A stretch of DNA of 64,000 nt from Cloeon dipterum (GCF_949628265.1 NC_088787.1:8918501-8982500), one strand, 5' to 3'. Positions 35,276 through 49,800 are shown, numbered from the stretch's first letter. Numbers and translations are program-made. The notes: generated from the letters alone by a model not told the origin.

Positions 35276-38200
35276 CTACAATAAAAATTCAAATTTTGCC
35301 AATTTTCTCCAAATTTTACAGTGCTCGAACATATTTTCTTGGCGTATTCCGATCCCTCTCGTCGAGATCTGTCCAACGATGTTTGCCACTAATTGGGGAA
35401 AATTCAAGTAAGGAGACAGCCCTTACCATTTGAAAAGCACGGTAACTTTCCAGCCAATTTTCTCAAAAAATTACAGCGCTCCTTAGGTCAATTTAGGCTT
35501 TAACTGAATCCTAAGGGACGAGTTTATGCATTGGCAACAAGCATTTTCCAGGCTTTTGCAGCATCATTCCTCTTTACCTAAAAATTCCAAACATTTTTAA
35601 ATTTATATGTTATAAAAAAATCATTTTATTTTTCAACTCTCCTATGATACTATGAGACATCTAAATTGTCAGATTAAACCCACTTCCTCGGTGCCCAATA
35701 ATATTCTTGAACTCTTATTAGATGCATGATTACGATTCTCATGATTAATTTCTAAAAATTACCCCCTTATTTTTCACTCCCTTGTATACAAAGATGATTT
35801 TTCTCACTTCGCTCACGCCCTTGGCGCGGGGGTGCGTAATTTCCTGTTGTTTTCGCCGGTATAATTTTCCCACCAAAAGACAGCATGCGCTGCTGGGAGT
35901 TCGCGGGTGTTGCGTAACGCCCGTCAATCATTCGGTGACGGCATGCAAAATCGCAGCAGATCCTGTTTTTGTTATGGAACCACTCGATTCGCCACGCGGT
36001 CGCGTAACGTGCCAAAAACAAACGCGCACAGTTTGATAAATTGGCTCGTGCCAAGCGCCAACTCGCATGCAAAAGTCCTGAACAAATTTAATTTTTTTAT
36101 TAATTTTTAATTGTGTTGTTAAATTACTATCTACAAAAATAATTTTAATCCCATTAAAAAAATGAAGAAACGTGTAATTTCTAGAGGTCTAATAAAAAGG
36201 CGAATATTCAATATTATGGGATTAGATTCAAATTGCAGTCGAAAAAAATAATTTGCTTTATAGCGTCTAAAAAAATGACCTATCAGTTAGATCTACACAT
36301 TATTTTGCTCCCTGAAGCTTTTCAACTAAAGTGAGTCGTGATATTTGTATATGAGCGAGAGTTTGTCATGAGCAAGCGTTCAGTAGAGCAGAAAATTTTA
36401 ACGATCGCGTCGCGATTTTAGAGACCCCGACTTTTTCAATTGTCAAAAAGCAACTTTTCCACTTGACTGCACTCGTCGATCTGGGAAAAAGGACGCATTA
36501 TTGAGCGGCAAGAGATTTATTCGGTCGCGTGTGCCAAAGACAAAGCCGGAAATTGCTTGTTTGCCAAACATTTGTGGTGAAAAACGTGAATATAAAGCAA
36601 CAGGGGTAATTGGAACAGAGAGAAAATATTTCCAACACATATACGTACAACAGACAGTTTTTTGAAATGGAAACTCTGACTAAATTTTATTTAAAAAAAT
36701 TACTGTTCGAAATTTGAATTACGTGATGTTCAATTTTTATTTATTTTTTTCAAATTCCTGATTCTAAAGAAAAATTGCAAAGGTTTAAAGACAAAAAATT
36801 GAAGGTAAGTAATGATTGCATATTATATGATTTTTAATAATAATTTTATCAGAGAAAATTGATATGGTTAAAACTTTATATTTAATTTGGACAGATTGAT
36901 TTTTTGTCTGCTTGGTCATTTTTATGCTTGTCTGGGATAATAATTTTTTTCAATTCACTGGATGTAAAATTTCCTTTGTCCTTTATTCTACAAATCTCTC
37001 AGCTTTCAATTTTATTTCAGATGAATGAAGCAGTTGCACACGAGAATCGATTTAAAAACTGTAAAAAAATTGAATGCACTCATTTAAACGCACCCTCGGG
37101 GGCTTTGGCAGCAAAAATGAAATCACACACCGCAAAATACGCTCTTCATCTCGCATTAATCCGATCTCTGCGGTCTCAACGTCGCTCACTCTCCTTTCTC
37201 GCGTCAAACGAAGTGTCGATTCACCGCGCGAGTAGACTAAATTGGATCCGCGGGGTGTGAAATTCGACGGGGGTGGTGATGGTGTGTGCGCGCCGAGGGG
37301 GATGATTGACACCCGTCAGCGTCGCCTCTCTCGGACCTTGTCCATGGCCGCGTGTCGGGGGCGTAAGACTGCTGACCCCCAACCCCTTTCGCAGCCACAA
37401 AATGCAAATTCCGGCGAATTTGAATAAGTTTTCCATTTTTCAGGCGTTGCGGTTATTAAATTCAGCGCGTGCTGGTCATCTTGAGCGCTCGTTGCGTTTG
37501 ATGGCCTTTTCACATTTCAAATTAAACAAGAGTATGTGACTCACAAAAGGACAATGAATGACAGCAGCCTGACAAAAGCCATACAGAAATGACGCACTCT
37601 CCTTTTCACGCCATTTGTGCCGTGAAATTTGATTTCTACTTTGTTTTAATACGAGAAATGATACAAATTGAAGCAATTGATAAAAAAAACTCTACTTGCA
37701 AGTTCAGCAAAAATAATCAGAGTTTCCAGAACAATAATATACTAAAATTAAAATAAAAAATGTGATCGTAATGAGGATATTTTTAATTTTTCGTTTAAAA
37801 ATGTAGCATGAAAATATTTAAATATGTAGAAATTGTTGGAAACCTATGGCGTGATTAAAAATTAATTTCCAGTCGAGAAGGCACGCGTCAGCAGATGCAC
37901 ACACCTATAAATTTTAATCTGGCGTGCCCATCTTTTTCACACGAAACAATTAAAGTTGCGGAAAAAATCTCGGTTGCGCAGACACTGTACAAAAGAAAAT
38001 AATCCGAGAGCAAGTGAGGGGGATTTATATAAAAATTAAATAAAAATGAGTATATAATCCCCGACAAAGAGAGGAGGGTGTGTGCTCCGCAAATACATAA
38101 ATCCATCCGCGCGAATTACTTTTAAACCTGATCAACCGTGAATGATACGCGGCAAAAATCGCTAGAAAAGAAGCGGGCGGCAGCAGATTATAGGAATCGA

Positions 38201-39798
38201 GTGCCACCCCTGATTTTCCAATGTTGTACAGTTGCATTTCAAAAAGTATCAAATTTAAAAACCTATATGTTGACACAAAATTAATTTAAATAGAATAAGA
38301 AAGCAATGCACACGCAGGAAAATATTTAAAACGGAGTTAACTAAAGGATGGGTGGCAAAAGGTGAATTTTAAACGGAAAAATCAAAAACCACGTTCACAG
38401 CGGATATTTTAGTATGAATTTTGTTTTTAAGGTTGAATACTGCTTCATTTATTTCAATTTTAAATAGACAGTGAACAATGCACAAATTGTATCAAATTTT
38501 GATATTTTTTCCAAATTCTAGTAAAAAAATTTACAGTTCAACAATGTTTGATGATTTTTTCCTTTTCACGTATTTTTGAGCTTTTTTACAGGGGCACGTT
38601 GATCCCATTAAACGCGACAAACACATCTGTGTAATCCGAATCCATCTCTTGAGGATCTGAAGATCAGATCTGCCGACAAATCAAAAACACGCGAGCAGAG
38701 TGCATTTTGTACCAAATGGGGGAAAGTCGGTGAAATTGTTTTCAAAGCGGATTTATGGAAACAAAAGTTTTTTCCTTCTCACAAGTTCACAGGGTTTCAA
38801 GTACACATGTGAAAAGAGGGATGCAGACTCTTTGCAGTTCTTGTGTTGTTTGTATTGATAATTGGACTACGTCCATAACACCGAACCCCAAAATAAGAGA
38901 TCCTCTGCTTGATGGTGAGGACTCCAAAGCAAATCGTCTTCGTGTATAGCGGAAGAAATGGCGTATTTTTCAAAACAACCAAATAATGTACGTGAATTTC
39001 CTTGTTGCAAGTAAATGGCTTTTTCGGTAAAAATACCCTTCAAGGCACAATCCTTTTTCCTTTTGAATTTGTGCTTCAAATTTATAATCCCTCAGTTGCA
39101 TTCTTATTCTTATCTAATGTCCATCAATCTTACACAGTATGAGAAATTGTAAGGATCGTATTTCAGGATATTTATTTAACATTATAGCTGCGAGCATATA
39201 GGCCCGTTGAATTGGTGATGGCTGATGGAAGTGATGGAGATTGACACGAAAACAGAAGAAAATAAATATTGTGCTCAACTCAGTGAGTGCGCGTCTTAAC
39301 AAAGGCTATAGTTGACATGAGGGTTAAAAGTTTTCTTTAGCTCAGCAGGGAGCCAAAGTAATATGAATTAATATTTTTTGTGTGGATAAAATTTCCGTCT
39401 CCTCGTTGTTGTGGCCTTTTCTATTGTGTAGCCTATAGAAACAGGCGAAATATGGAACAATCATTTAAAGAAAAACCAGGGGTGCATGATAGTTGTGTTA
39501 GCAACTATAAACAAGTGCCCAGTTAGGAAAGGTGAAATCATAGAAACGGTGTTACCGCATGACTGCACAGTAAAATCGAAAATATATTTTTCCTGCCATA
39601 ATTCACACTCCAATCTAACCAAATCCCAATTAGCTGGACTAAGTAGCATAGTAATTTTAAGAAAAGTCTAAAAACATTTTATTGCGGTGTTGATGTGGAG
39701 TAACAAAAATTAAATTTAAAATATAACATTGAGTAAGAAATAGATTTTAGCGATTTTAGTTTGTTATTTTCAGCGAAGCAAGAGGAGAAACTTTTTTG

Positions 39799-42700
39799 TT
39801 ATGTTAAGGAGTTCACTTGCATTTCACGGAGCACAATTTCAACGCACTCAATCAGCTTTTGTGAGTCGCAAGCGCTCAGGTCTCCGATGTGGCCAATGCG
39901 AAAGCAGGGAGTGCGCGTCACCTTGCCAGGGTATATGACCAAACCTAAAATTAAAAATTATTAAACCATCTTCTCAGATAATCCACAATCAATCGTTTCA
40001 CCAAGACCGCTGAGTTTTTTGTAGAATTTCTTAAAGTCAAAATTGGGATGCTGCGGAAAGTGGAAGCTGGAGATTATGTAGCCGTCGGCACCCTTTTCAC
40101 CGTGCTTCAGCAAGGGCCGAATTCCTAATTTGCGCATTCCCTCGTGTACGATTTGCCAGTTCTTTTTGTACCTAATAAAAAATTTCAGTGCAAATTCACA
40201 GTCAGTAAAAAAATTTAATAAGTTCACCTGTTTGCCCTGACGGCGAGTCCTCCCTCGAGCTTGAATTCAGTGAGCGCCTGACGAAATGCGAGCAGTGTGT
40301 GAGTAGGTGGTGTGAATCGAAACTGGCCGTCACCCTCTAGCCCTCTAAGCTGCGCCACCAAATCCAAACTCAGGCAACGAGCGTTCCCTATACAGAACAA
40401 AAATTGTACTTTTTTTAATTTATAATCATAGCCATATGAAAAAGTTGACTGAGAATGATAACCAAAATAAAATTATAAGAAACAAGAAGAAAAAAATAGC
40501 AACAACAAGAAAGTAAGGGTTGATCATGAGAAAGAGCGAGCAGAGAGCAAATGAGCCAGAAAAAGAACGAGCAATTTCTGCTATTTTTGTATGCGAGTCG
40601 CCGGAGCAAGAAACACCAAGTAGTGGAGAGACCACCCATAAGGAAACTGTTTATAATGCCTAAGAAAGCAACTCGAGCAAAAGAAGAGCAGCCTTGCTCG
40701 CTCATTTCTGCTCAAGATTTTCTGCTGGGATTCCTTTACATCGGCACTCAATTTATTTGGGCATTCTGTCTTGCCGTCTCGGCGCCTCTCTACACAATAA
40801 ACCACCTCCTTCGCTCGGAGCAGGAGGGTGAACAGCTGTGGTGAAATGAAACATAGTTGTGGGAAAACTCTTTATCCTGCACCGCTGCAATAATATATAT
40901 AAATATAAATTATTGAAAAATTTCATTATTCTATTCATTAATTTTTTTTCAAAAATAAAACAAAAAACTAAGGATATCGAAGATATTATTTATACCGTTA
41001 GAGGCGGCTTAAAATAAAATAATTAAACTTCTGATTTAATTGTAGAGTTTTGTAACTTCGACATCATTTTTAAGTTGCAGGAGATATAAAATCAACTTGG
41101 TAGTATTTTTAAACATTTAAAGAAAATCCCCATAGACCTGCACATCATTCATTTAAAAGGTTGTTATAAAACGACCAAGATAAAATCAGCTGAGCCGCAC
41201 TGTCTAGACATTTTTACCTTTAAAAAGGATGTTGTGAGGGATTTATTCGGACGAAGATGATGTGCTCGCAATTTATCACCATTGAGTCGAAAATAATGCG
41301 TTTGTGTGTGCTCCAGAGCAGCAGAAAGACGAGAATAAATCAATCATATGTACGTGCAATTAGGGGACGGATCACTGCACTTTTTGTAGCTTGACCTTGA
41401 AACGCTGTACAATGCTATATATAGCCTTAATAAGTCTATAGCGTTGCCATTTTATTTCAAAGTGGCGTTGCCGTGATCCACCCCCAGGCCAGCGCAGCAC
41501 AATAAGCGAGCAAACTGCAATTGCGACTCAAAATTTGTCAGGTGGTCTTCACCACGTTCCCCCATTAAATAAAGGTCAGTATTTGTACTAAATTTCAGCT
41601 TTTAAATTAGATGCGAACCAAATCACCCCTTGCAATTAGATTAGCTAGTTTTTCTATACAAGCTGATAAAATAAATCTTGATGTAAAAAAAGGGACACTG
41701 CACTCTAATTGGAAGGAATTTCCTTGGGTATAAATGTTAACAAATATAATTTTTTGCACACAAATACCTGAAGGAAATGGACACGCAGAGGGCGCAGAGG
41801 AAATAATTATTGTTTAAATCCCTTTCTTTTAGTGTCTCTCCTGGAAACACTAGCTTCTTACTCTCTTTTGACACTGAGGAGGATCCCGGCAGCATGACCT
41901 TCAAAGAATATGGCAACTCTGGGCGCATAAGGGTAGCATTGTACAGTACGGTGTTTCAAGGTCAAACTATCGTGATCCACCTCAATATTGAAGCAGATTT
42001 CCTACGCTTGAACTGGGATTGCATTTCGTCCGGTTCCGGTAGAATTGCGCAACTTTCAACAACCAAACGCGAATTTCCTTGTTGCAAGAAAAGCTCAACA
42101 ATCAATTCGACAGTGAAAATTTGGGTGTTTGTTGAACATTGCGCAGTTTTACCCGGACCAGGATGATTTCGTGTTAGTGCTTTCCTAGGGGGGACTGTAA
42201 TATGCATGTCGCAAAAGGCAAACAAAAAGGATTTGCTTCACTATGATCTCCCATTTCCGTGCATTGCATTATAGATGACGAAATGATTCAGCCGCACGTG
42301 TTCATTCTTCATTCCCATTGAAAATATCTCGCAGCAGTCACACAGCCTAAATTTATAAATTTTCAGAATTTATTTTGCCCGCAAAAATTTTTAGTAAATT
42401 TACTATTTTATTCTGTGTAATTTTATTCCATGAAATTGGACACAAGTTGACTGCCGAAAATAAAAAAAACGGCTTTCTACGAGCAATAATGTCCTGTTTT
42501 TGTTGGTTTAGACGTTTTAAAATTTCATTAATCATTATAGTCAATAAACTAGTGCTTTTATTATTGTTTTTCTCGGTTTTCTCACCTTCACACTGGCTAA
42601 GCTTGTCTCTTCTAGCGATGACGAACGCGAAGCCCGGCACCCCTTGCAGGCACTTGTTGGCCGAGCTAATGACAAAATCAGCGCCGGCAGCTTCTATGTC

Positions 42701-44140
42701 GATCGGCACAGCGCCAAAACTACTCATAGCGTCCACGACGTAGGCGCAAGTGGGTAAAAGACGCTTGACAACGCGGCCGACGTCCTCTACCGGGTTCAGC
42801 ACGCCCGACGACGTTTCGCAGTGCACCACGCACACTGCAGAAAAATCGGTCTGCGACGCCGAGAGCAATTTTTCCAGTTGGTCCTCATTCACGGCCTCGT
42901 CCTCCTCGAATTCGAGCACTGCCACCTCCACGCCAGGCAAATACGAACACATCGTCTGCATGCGCCGTCCATATGCTCCGTTTATAAGAAGTAAAATCTT
43001 TTAACAAAAGACAGACAAGAGGAAAGAGTTAGAAAAATTAGGAAAATCAAGTTCTGGGAAAATTAAGCTAATTTTGTTATTTTTACCAACTTTCTCCATT
43101 CGTAAAAAATGCTAAATTTATATTGAACTAATTATTCCTATTAAAAAATGACCGAATTGCTATTCAATCTTTCCTAGAGGCACTGTGAGGAAGATAGTCA
43201 CCACGCGCCTCAATATGAGCCTCAGTGATTTCTCGTCGATCGGGATCCGCAGCCGCGAGCTGACGTGATCAGCGGATCCAACAAGGGGCGCCACGAGATT
43301 ATCATGCGTAAAAAAAATAGTAGAGTCATATCAATTTGCTTTGGAGAGTTATTCTCATGAAATTTAAGGACGTCATTTCCAAGAAGCAAAATGTTCACAA
43401 ACATAAATGTAAAAAGCAAATTTAGAAAAAATAAATATTTTTGAACGCACGATTTGGTCACAGAAAAAATGCCAAATTCATTGTTTCCTCCAAATTTCAG
43501 AGCGCAATCAAACAGCAATTATAATTATTTTCACTCTAGCATAATCAAGAGATTATTAAAATTCTCACCTTTCCACCTGATTTTGGGATGACTGTGTGCA
43601 GGACTGCTTCAACGGCGTAGGTTCCACTTCCTTGGAGCAGCACAGCAGCAAAATCCGATTCAGGAGTTTCTGTTGCCACCAATCAAAATTAACCCCCATT
43701 ATTTCTGAAGTTATTATTTCTCTAATTAAAAAAAGTACTGAATTGCAACTTTATCGTGTATAATTTAATTTATATGAATAAAAAACCCTTTCACTATAGG
43801 TTTAAATTTTCTACCAACGCATAGTTTAAATAAAACAGATTTTTTTCCATTCTCACGAATATAAGAACGAAGAACCTTTCACACCTGCAATGGCGAGTAA
43901 TTCACTGCGGATTTGCTGGACGGTTTGCACGAATTCAAGGTCGCGGGATCCGAGGTCGCGGAGCATCGCCTCCTTCACGGACCAAGTGCAGTTCAACGGG
44001 CCCGGCGTGAACAGCGCCTTGTCCCCTGAAAACTTTCTACATCCAGAAATTTTTCTCTTCGTCTTTAAAATTTTGTACCCTTTCTGTGGATGCTGTTTGT
44101 GCTCATCGTCACAGTCAAATGCCGAGATCTCGGCTGACAT
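39799..44140 (-). CDS. phnW: 2-aminoethylphosphonate-pyruvate transaminase
   Basis: Six exons: 43885-44140, 43569-43669, 42586-42997, 40228-40387, 40002-40171, 39799-39944, about 414 residues. This is a class V PLP aminotransferase. The family converts 2-aminoethylphosphonate and pyruvate to phosphonoacetaldehyde and alanine. Diagnostic blocks in order: [90 protein letters not shown] (Lys binds PLP), [21 protein letters not shown] and [10 protein letters not shown]. These fit PhnW better than the animal AGXT or PHYKPL enzymes. The first about 45 residues are an extension beyond the usual start; part of it could be an unrecognised short intron. Introns show that it is a eukaryotic gene, not contamination. 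No phosphonoacetaldehyde hydrolase gene is adjacent. Confidence 0.9.
42029..42162. repeat. Palindromic MITE, family 4, copy 2
   Basis: This lies in an intron of the phnW gene. It shares ACGCGAATTTCCTTGTTGCA and the terminal inverted repeat (TTGCGCAACTTTCAACAA versus GTTTGTTGAACATTGCGCA) with 2123-2255. Confidence 0.75.
43150..43320. other. GC-rich island in phnW intron 2
   Basis: The 570-base intron contains a GC-rich stretch with an inverted pair of GGATCCGC words. On the minus strand it has an open frame reading [19 protein letters not shown] and [14 protein letters not shown]. The PhnW protein is complete without it, so it is not a needed exon. It may be a relic of other coding sequence or an inserted element. 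Confidence 0.3.
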
Positions 44141-45753
<1,613 letters not shown>

Positions 45754-46620
45754 ATGAGTGAAGAAAAAGGCGGCAAATTGTCGGACACCTTGCTCAGGTT
45801 ACTGAGAGGGACCGGAAGACCTTTCAGCGTGAATGCCCTGCTAAAAGAACTACCCAAAGATGCAAAGAAGGCCAGTGTGGAAAAAGTCCTCGGGAAGCTA
45901 GTCGATGTAATTTAAAACCAAACTATGGGGGACTCACACTTTCCGCTCACTCACACTTCTCGCTCTGATGGGAAGATTCAATGTTAATCCCTATCCTAGC
46001 GAGAAGTGAGAGTTGGGCGAAAACGGTGAGTCTGCCATATTTATTATCTTAAAAATTAAAAATTTATTTCAGTCTGAATGTGTCGTGGAAAAGACGTTTG
46101 GCAAGAAGACCCTGTACTGGGCCAAGCAGTCCAAAGTGGACTCGGCCAAGCTGTTGGAGCAGAGGAACCAGCTGAGCGAGCAGATCATCCTCCTGGACAA
46201 ACAGTTGGCTGCTACTGAGGAAACCGCTCGAAAGCTGGAAGCAGAGTTGAAGCCGTTCACAAGCAAGGGCAAGCAGGACCCTGACCAGAAGCTCAGCGGA
46301 CCTGAACTGGACGAGGCCATCAAGGAGGTCAGTCTTTAGAACAATATATTGTAGTCAAGGGTTCTAATGTATAAAATAAATAGCAAGAGAAAAGGGTGGA
46401 GAGCCTGACTGCTCAGCGAGACAGAATGGCAGCTGCAGGCGGACCGAAAAAGAGCTCCAAGAGTAAGGCTGAGTACGAGAAGGCCTGGAGGCAGAGGAAG
46501 AGGATTGTACTTGACATCATGGGGGCGGTTCTGGAGAATTCAGAGACGCTGACCAAAAAGGATATCATAGAGCAAATAGGCCTGGAAACTGATGAGGACG
46601 CTGGGGTGGCTCTCCCTTAA
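45754..46620 (+). CDS. hop2: Homologous-pairing protein 2 (Hop2/PSMC3IP)
   Basis: Three exons: 45754-45906, 46073-46327, 46384-46620, giving 214 residues, close to the usual 217 of the vertebrate protein. Hop2 with Mnd1 stimulates Dmc1/Rad51 strand invasion in meiosis. The N-terminal part (residues 1-70) is the winged-helix domain, with TGRPFSVNALLKELP and the VVEKTFGKKTLYW strand. Residues about 75-150 are heptad-rich coiled coil (LSEQIILLDKQLAATEETAR). The C-terminal part has YEKAWRQRKRIVLDIMGAVLE and then LTKKDIIEQIGLETDED, typical of the family. The third exon begins after TAG at 46383 so that it stays in frame (QEKRVESLTA). An ATTAAA lies shortly after the stop. PrimPol lies convergently about 230 bases downstream. 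Confidence 0.93.
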
Positions 46621-46853
46621 TTCTGTACTTTGTTGTGTAAATAATATTAAATTGTATATAATTCATTTCAAAAATTCTAGGGTTTATTATCAAATTATAA
46701 ACAAAATGACTCTTTGAAAAATATTGTACATTAATCAGACAAGATTTCTTCCATCATATTAGTTAATCACAAATATCTCAATTCTTTTAAAAAGAATTGA
46801 ACAGAGCACCTAGGCATCACAAAATTAATCATATATTTATACACTTAAGAAAG

Positions 46854-49108
46854 TCACGTTGGCAGTGTGAGTTGAAGTGGCGCGTTGGAGGTTGGCCCTG
46901 AGAGACAGAGTTCCCACGGGTCGAGCGGTCCTCTCGCCTCAAGCAGTAGGTGATCAGGCAGCAACTGCTTGGGAGAGCGGAAGTCGCCGCAGTCGCTCTT
47001 GTCTCCGCACTTCTGGTAGTAGACACCCAGACGCTTTGCAAGAACCCAGTAGACCCTGTGCCGCTGGTGGGCGGCGCCTTTGTTCAGGCAGTAACCTGAT
47101 GGGCCTGAGGAGTACACAACGTAGCCCCTCGGGTAGGACAGAATCTTTTGCAGCCCAACTGGGGACAAAATCTGAAAATTTTAAAAACGCAATATTGCAA
47201 TAAATTCATGAACGTGAGAACATGCCACATGAAAATAAATGGGAGATTGAGATGGTGGATTTTCCCAGGTCTTCCACACAAAGTCACAGAAATATATTAT
47301 TGAAATTGTGAATTTAGAAATAATTTTTAGGTCTTTAAGTAATAATGCATAATTAAATCTTACAAATAAAAATTAATTTCTAAATAGCAAATATGGAATT
47401 ACATGTTGGAAGAAGGCATCAATACGCGGCATTCCAGAAAAGCTTTCTGGCTTGGCCTGCTCAACGGCGGCCATTGGTTTTGGCCTCTGCACCGTGGCCA
47501 GCACGTTGTACGGCAAGATAGGATTGTTGGAGCCAGTCACCAGGCTGGACAAAAACAGAACCTCATCTCTCAAACGGCCACTCGTTACTTGAAGACTCAA
47601 TGTTTTGTTTGCACCATCACTAAGCACCAAAGGCGCTTTTCGGCAGAATTTTGTTGATCCCAGAATCCTGAAAATAAATTAATGAAACGAGGTGACAGGA
47701 TGCGACAATATTTTGTGCCACAAGCAGATTTAAATTAAGGAGGAACACTTTAATTTTTTGTACAGGGGGACAATTGAAAATTATTATTAATGTTGGATGC
47801 ATTAAGCAGATAATCGATAAATAATTTGAAACAATAAAAAAGAAATTTATAAAAGTTGTCTTAAATGTGTGTGAGAGGCGAGAATTGCCAAATTGATAAA
47901 AAAAAACAGCATTTGAAAAACATTTTCCAGATTTTCCAACTGTGAATAAGTGAGATTTCTGTTTCTATTTATTCCAAAAACTGCCTTGAAAATATGATTG
48001 CTTCCGAGGGTAAAAATACATTCTTTGTGTCAATTGTACAAGCTTTTCAGGCTGAAGGTTAATTTCAGATGGCTCAAAAGCTTTACACTCGATTTTTATT
48101 TAATTTCTTACTCGTGTTTTCCTGTCTAAAAAATTACCTGAAATGTCTGTTCTTGGTGTAGACGCAAAGGTCGACAATACACGTTTGACCGCCGTCCTTC
48201 TTGCGCACCCTGAGCTGTGGGTGCTGTCCTTCTTGGGTGACGTTTCGTACCAAGGCACCGACAACGCTGTTGTCTTTGAAAGAGAAAAACGTGTTGAAAA
48301 TGACGTGTCTGCTGAATTTGACATCAGTTGAGCTGTCCAGGTCAACAACTGAGCTTGAATCAATGTTCAGATTTAGTTTAGAGTTGAGGTGCTCCACGAA
48401 GAGTTCAATAGCAGTGCTGGTCATTTTCTCTCCATCAACATCTGGGTTTGCCTGATCCAAAATTTAGAGTAAAAATAATTTTGAAATCTTAAAAATACCT
48501 TTTTATCAAACTCAAGATCCAGGTACAGTTTTGAAGGCACGCCCTCAGCAATAATTTCATAAAAATAGTTTTGAGATCTAAGATTGCAACATTTTAATGT
48601 TTTTCGTTCTTTTATTCCTTAAATTTTATATACCTGTCCTTTGTCCTATAGAGAAGTTCCAATGGATGGACTAGCACAAACGTCCTTGTGCTCCTGAGTG
48701 CGTCGTGGTAGACAAACGGCATGACATTGAGGGCTCGGTGCTCTTTAAAACAGTCGAGCAAGTCAGCTTGCTTCCGAAAAAAGCGCCATCGTCTGCTCTC
48801 CACGTCCAAAGCTGAATGCATTGTGTTCACTTCTGCTTCCTGTTGGACAATCCAGATATTAGCCCTTAATTAATTAAGAAGACAAAGATATAAATTAATA
48901 CCCTTTGTAAGTATTTGAAATAGCAACGCTCCAGGTCAACGTTGATTTCAGACTCGTACTTTTTCTCCTGCCCTTCTTCATCATCATCATCATCATCATC
49001 AAAGTCTTCAGCTGTGATGCCTTGCAGGAGCGCAGCAACGTCGATTTTTTCCATCTCACTCGCACTCCTTTTTCTGTCCAGACGAATTTTGTCATTTTCC
49101 GTGGACAT
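46854..49108 (-). CDS. primpol: Primase-polymerase PrimPol
   Basis: Six exons: 48902-49108, 48634-48839, 48499-48577, 48138-48451, 47403-47667, 46854-47171, giving about 462 residues; the human protein has 560. PrimPol reprimes DNA synthesis past lesions in nucleus and mitochondria. Visible motifs are KLYLDLEFDKK (motif I, the catalytic Asp and Glu), DLDSSTDVKFSRHVIF, and VDLCVYTKNRHFR (third catalytic Asp). The zinc-finger region has YCLNKGAAH, YYQKCGDKSDCGDF with Cys-His-Cys-Cys order. The Asp/Glu-rich segment near residues 35-50 is encoded by a GAT repeat. The C-terminal RPA-binding tail of vertebrates is largely absent; the gene ends soon after the finger. An upstream in-frame TTG is not needed as a start. 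Confidence 0.92.
47767..47850. repeat. Dispersed repeat, copy 2 (PrimPol intron 4)
   Basis: Resembles 35180-35275, sharing ATTGAAAATTATT, GTTGGATGC and ATCGATAAATAATTTG. See that entry. Confidence 0.5.
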
Positions 49109-49800
49109 GGTGCCAGACAAAAATCAGCGACAGTGAATACATAAATTTTAATTCCGTGAATCTCCTCCTGTCAGTGTCAGTGGGCCTGTAACAATATGAG
49201 AAGAAAGAAACAATGAAAAATGATCAGCTAAAACACATAGACTAAACGTACCGCAAGAGAGGTAGTTGTGTTTGTTTACAAGAAGCTAAGAACAACAACA
49301 AAAACAAGTCTTCAGCAGGTGGGTGCTGCAAACACGATCAGGATCAGATGGTTTTGTTTTTGTTTCCAGTCTCCCCCTCCCCTCTCCCGTTGGACAGCTA
49401 CGCTCGCTAACAGCTTTTCCGCCAATTCTTTGATGGTCACGCCTACTTTGCTTCCATCGAATCACTGCTTGAGTTGAGCGCGCAGCGCGCTGTTGCTGCC
49501 TCCAAGTGGCAACTGTGGAACCATCTTTAAACAGTGCCGGTTGACCGTTGCGGGCGTAGTGTGCGAGTTAGTGTTTCCCTGTTTGGGGGCCGGGGATTTA
49601 ATTTCGGCGGATTTGACGTTTTTTGACTAAATCGTCCTTGGAATCATTTGCATTTGAGGTGAGAATCGTGTTTTTCATCGCTTGCAAGTCATTATCTTCT
49701 GCATTCCGGTCAGAAATCTGGAAATTGGCGTTTGTTTACATCGACCTTGGACTTGAGCCAAGTTAATTTTTGACAGGTCTGACCTGAGCGCATTTTACAG
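49109..49800. promoter_or_regulatory. Divergent promoter region, PrimPol and kinesin-8
   Basis: Less than 0.7 kb separates the start codons of two divergent genes, so both promoters must lie here or in 5' introns. There is no obvious TATA box. The interval contains a GC-richer stretch (49480-49600) that would fit a housekeeping-type start region, with a possible 5' UTR intron donor (GAGGTGAG) near 49657. Confidence 0.4.

Larger units (their letters stand above)
22861..39798. other. Gene-poor 17-kb region
   Basis: Apart from MITEs and a calpain-like fragment listed separately, I find no supportable gene. GC-richer islands occur near 23750-24450, 25360-25830, 26680-27110, 27520-28000, 29000-29500, 30480-30860, 32090-32480, 35780-36080 and 37050-37640. 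They have no consistent coding frame. Such alternation of AT-rich DNA and short GC-rich islands could mark regulatory DNA or long introns of a gene outside the window. Confidence 0.5.

Noticed and set aside
35767-36110. Overlapping open frames on both strands
   Set aside because: Several frames are open at once in a GC-rich patch, none with homology or splice sites; best read as non-coding.
41810-42020. Plus-strand peptide with [19 protein letters not shown]
   Set aside because: Protein-like composition, but it sits in a phnW intron beside a MITE, with no homology that I recognise and no splice context.
39799-44140. Alanine-glyoxylate aminotransferase (AGXT) as the identity of this gene
   Set aside because: The motif set ([43 protein letters not shown]) fits PhnW along the full length better.
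45907-46072. Short inverted repeat in Hop2 intron 1 (CACTTCTCGCT and AGCGAGAAGTG)
   Set aside because: Only about 11-base arms; too small to call an element.
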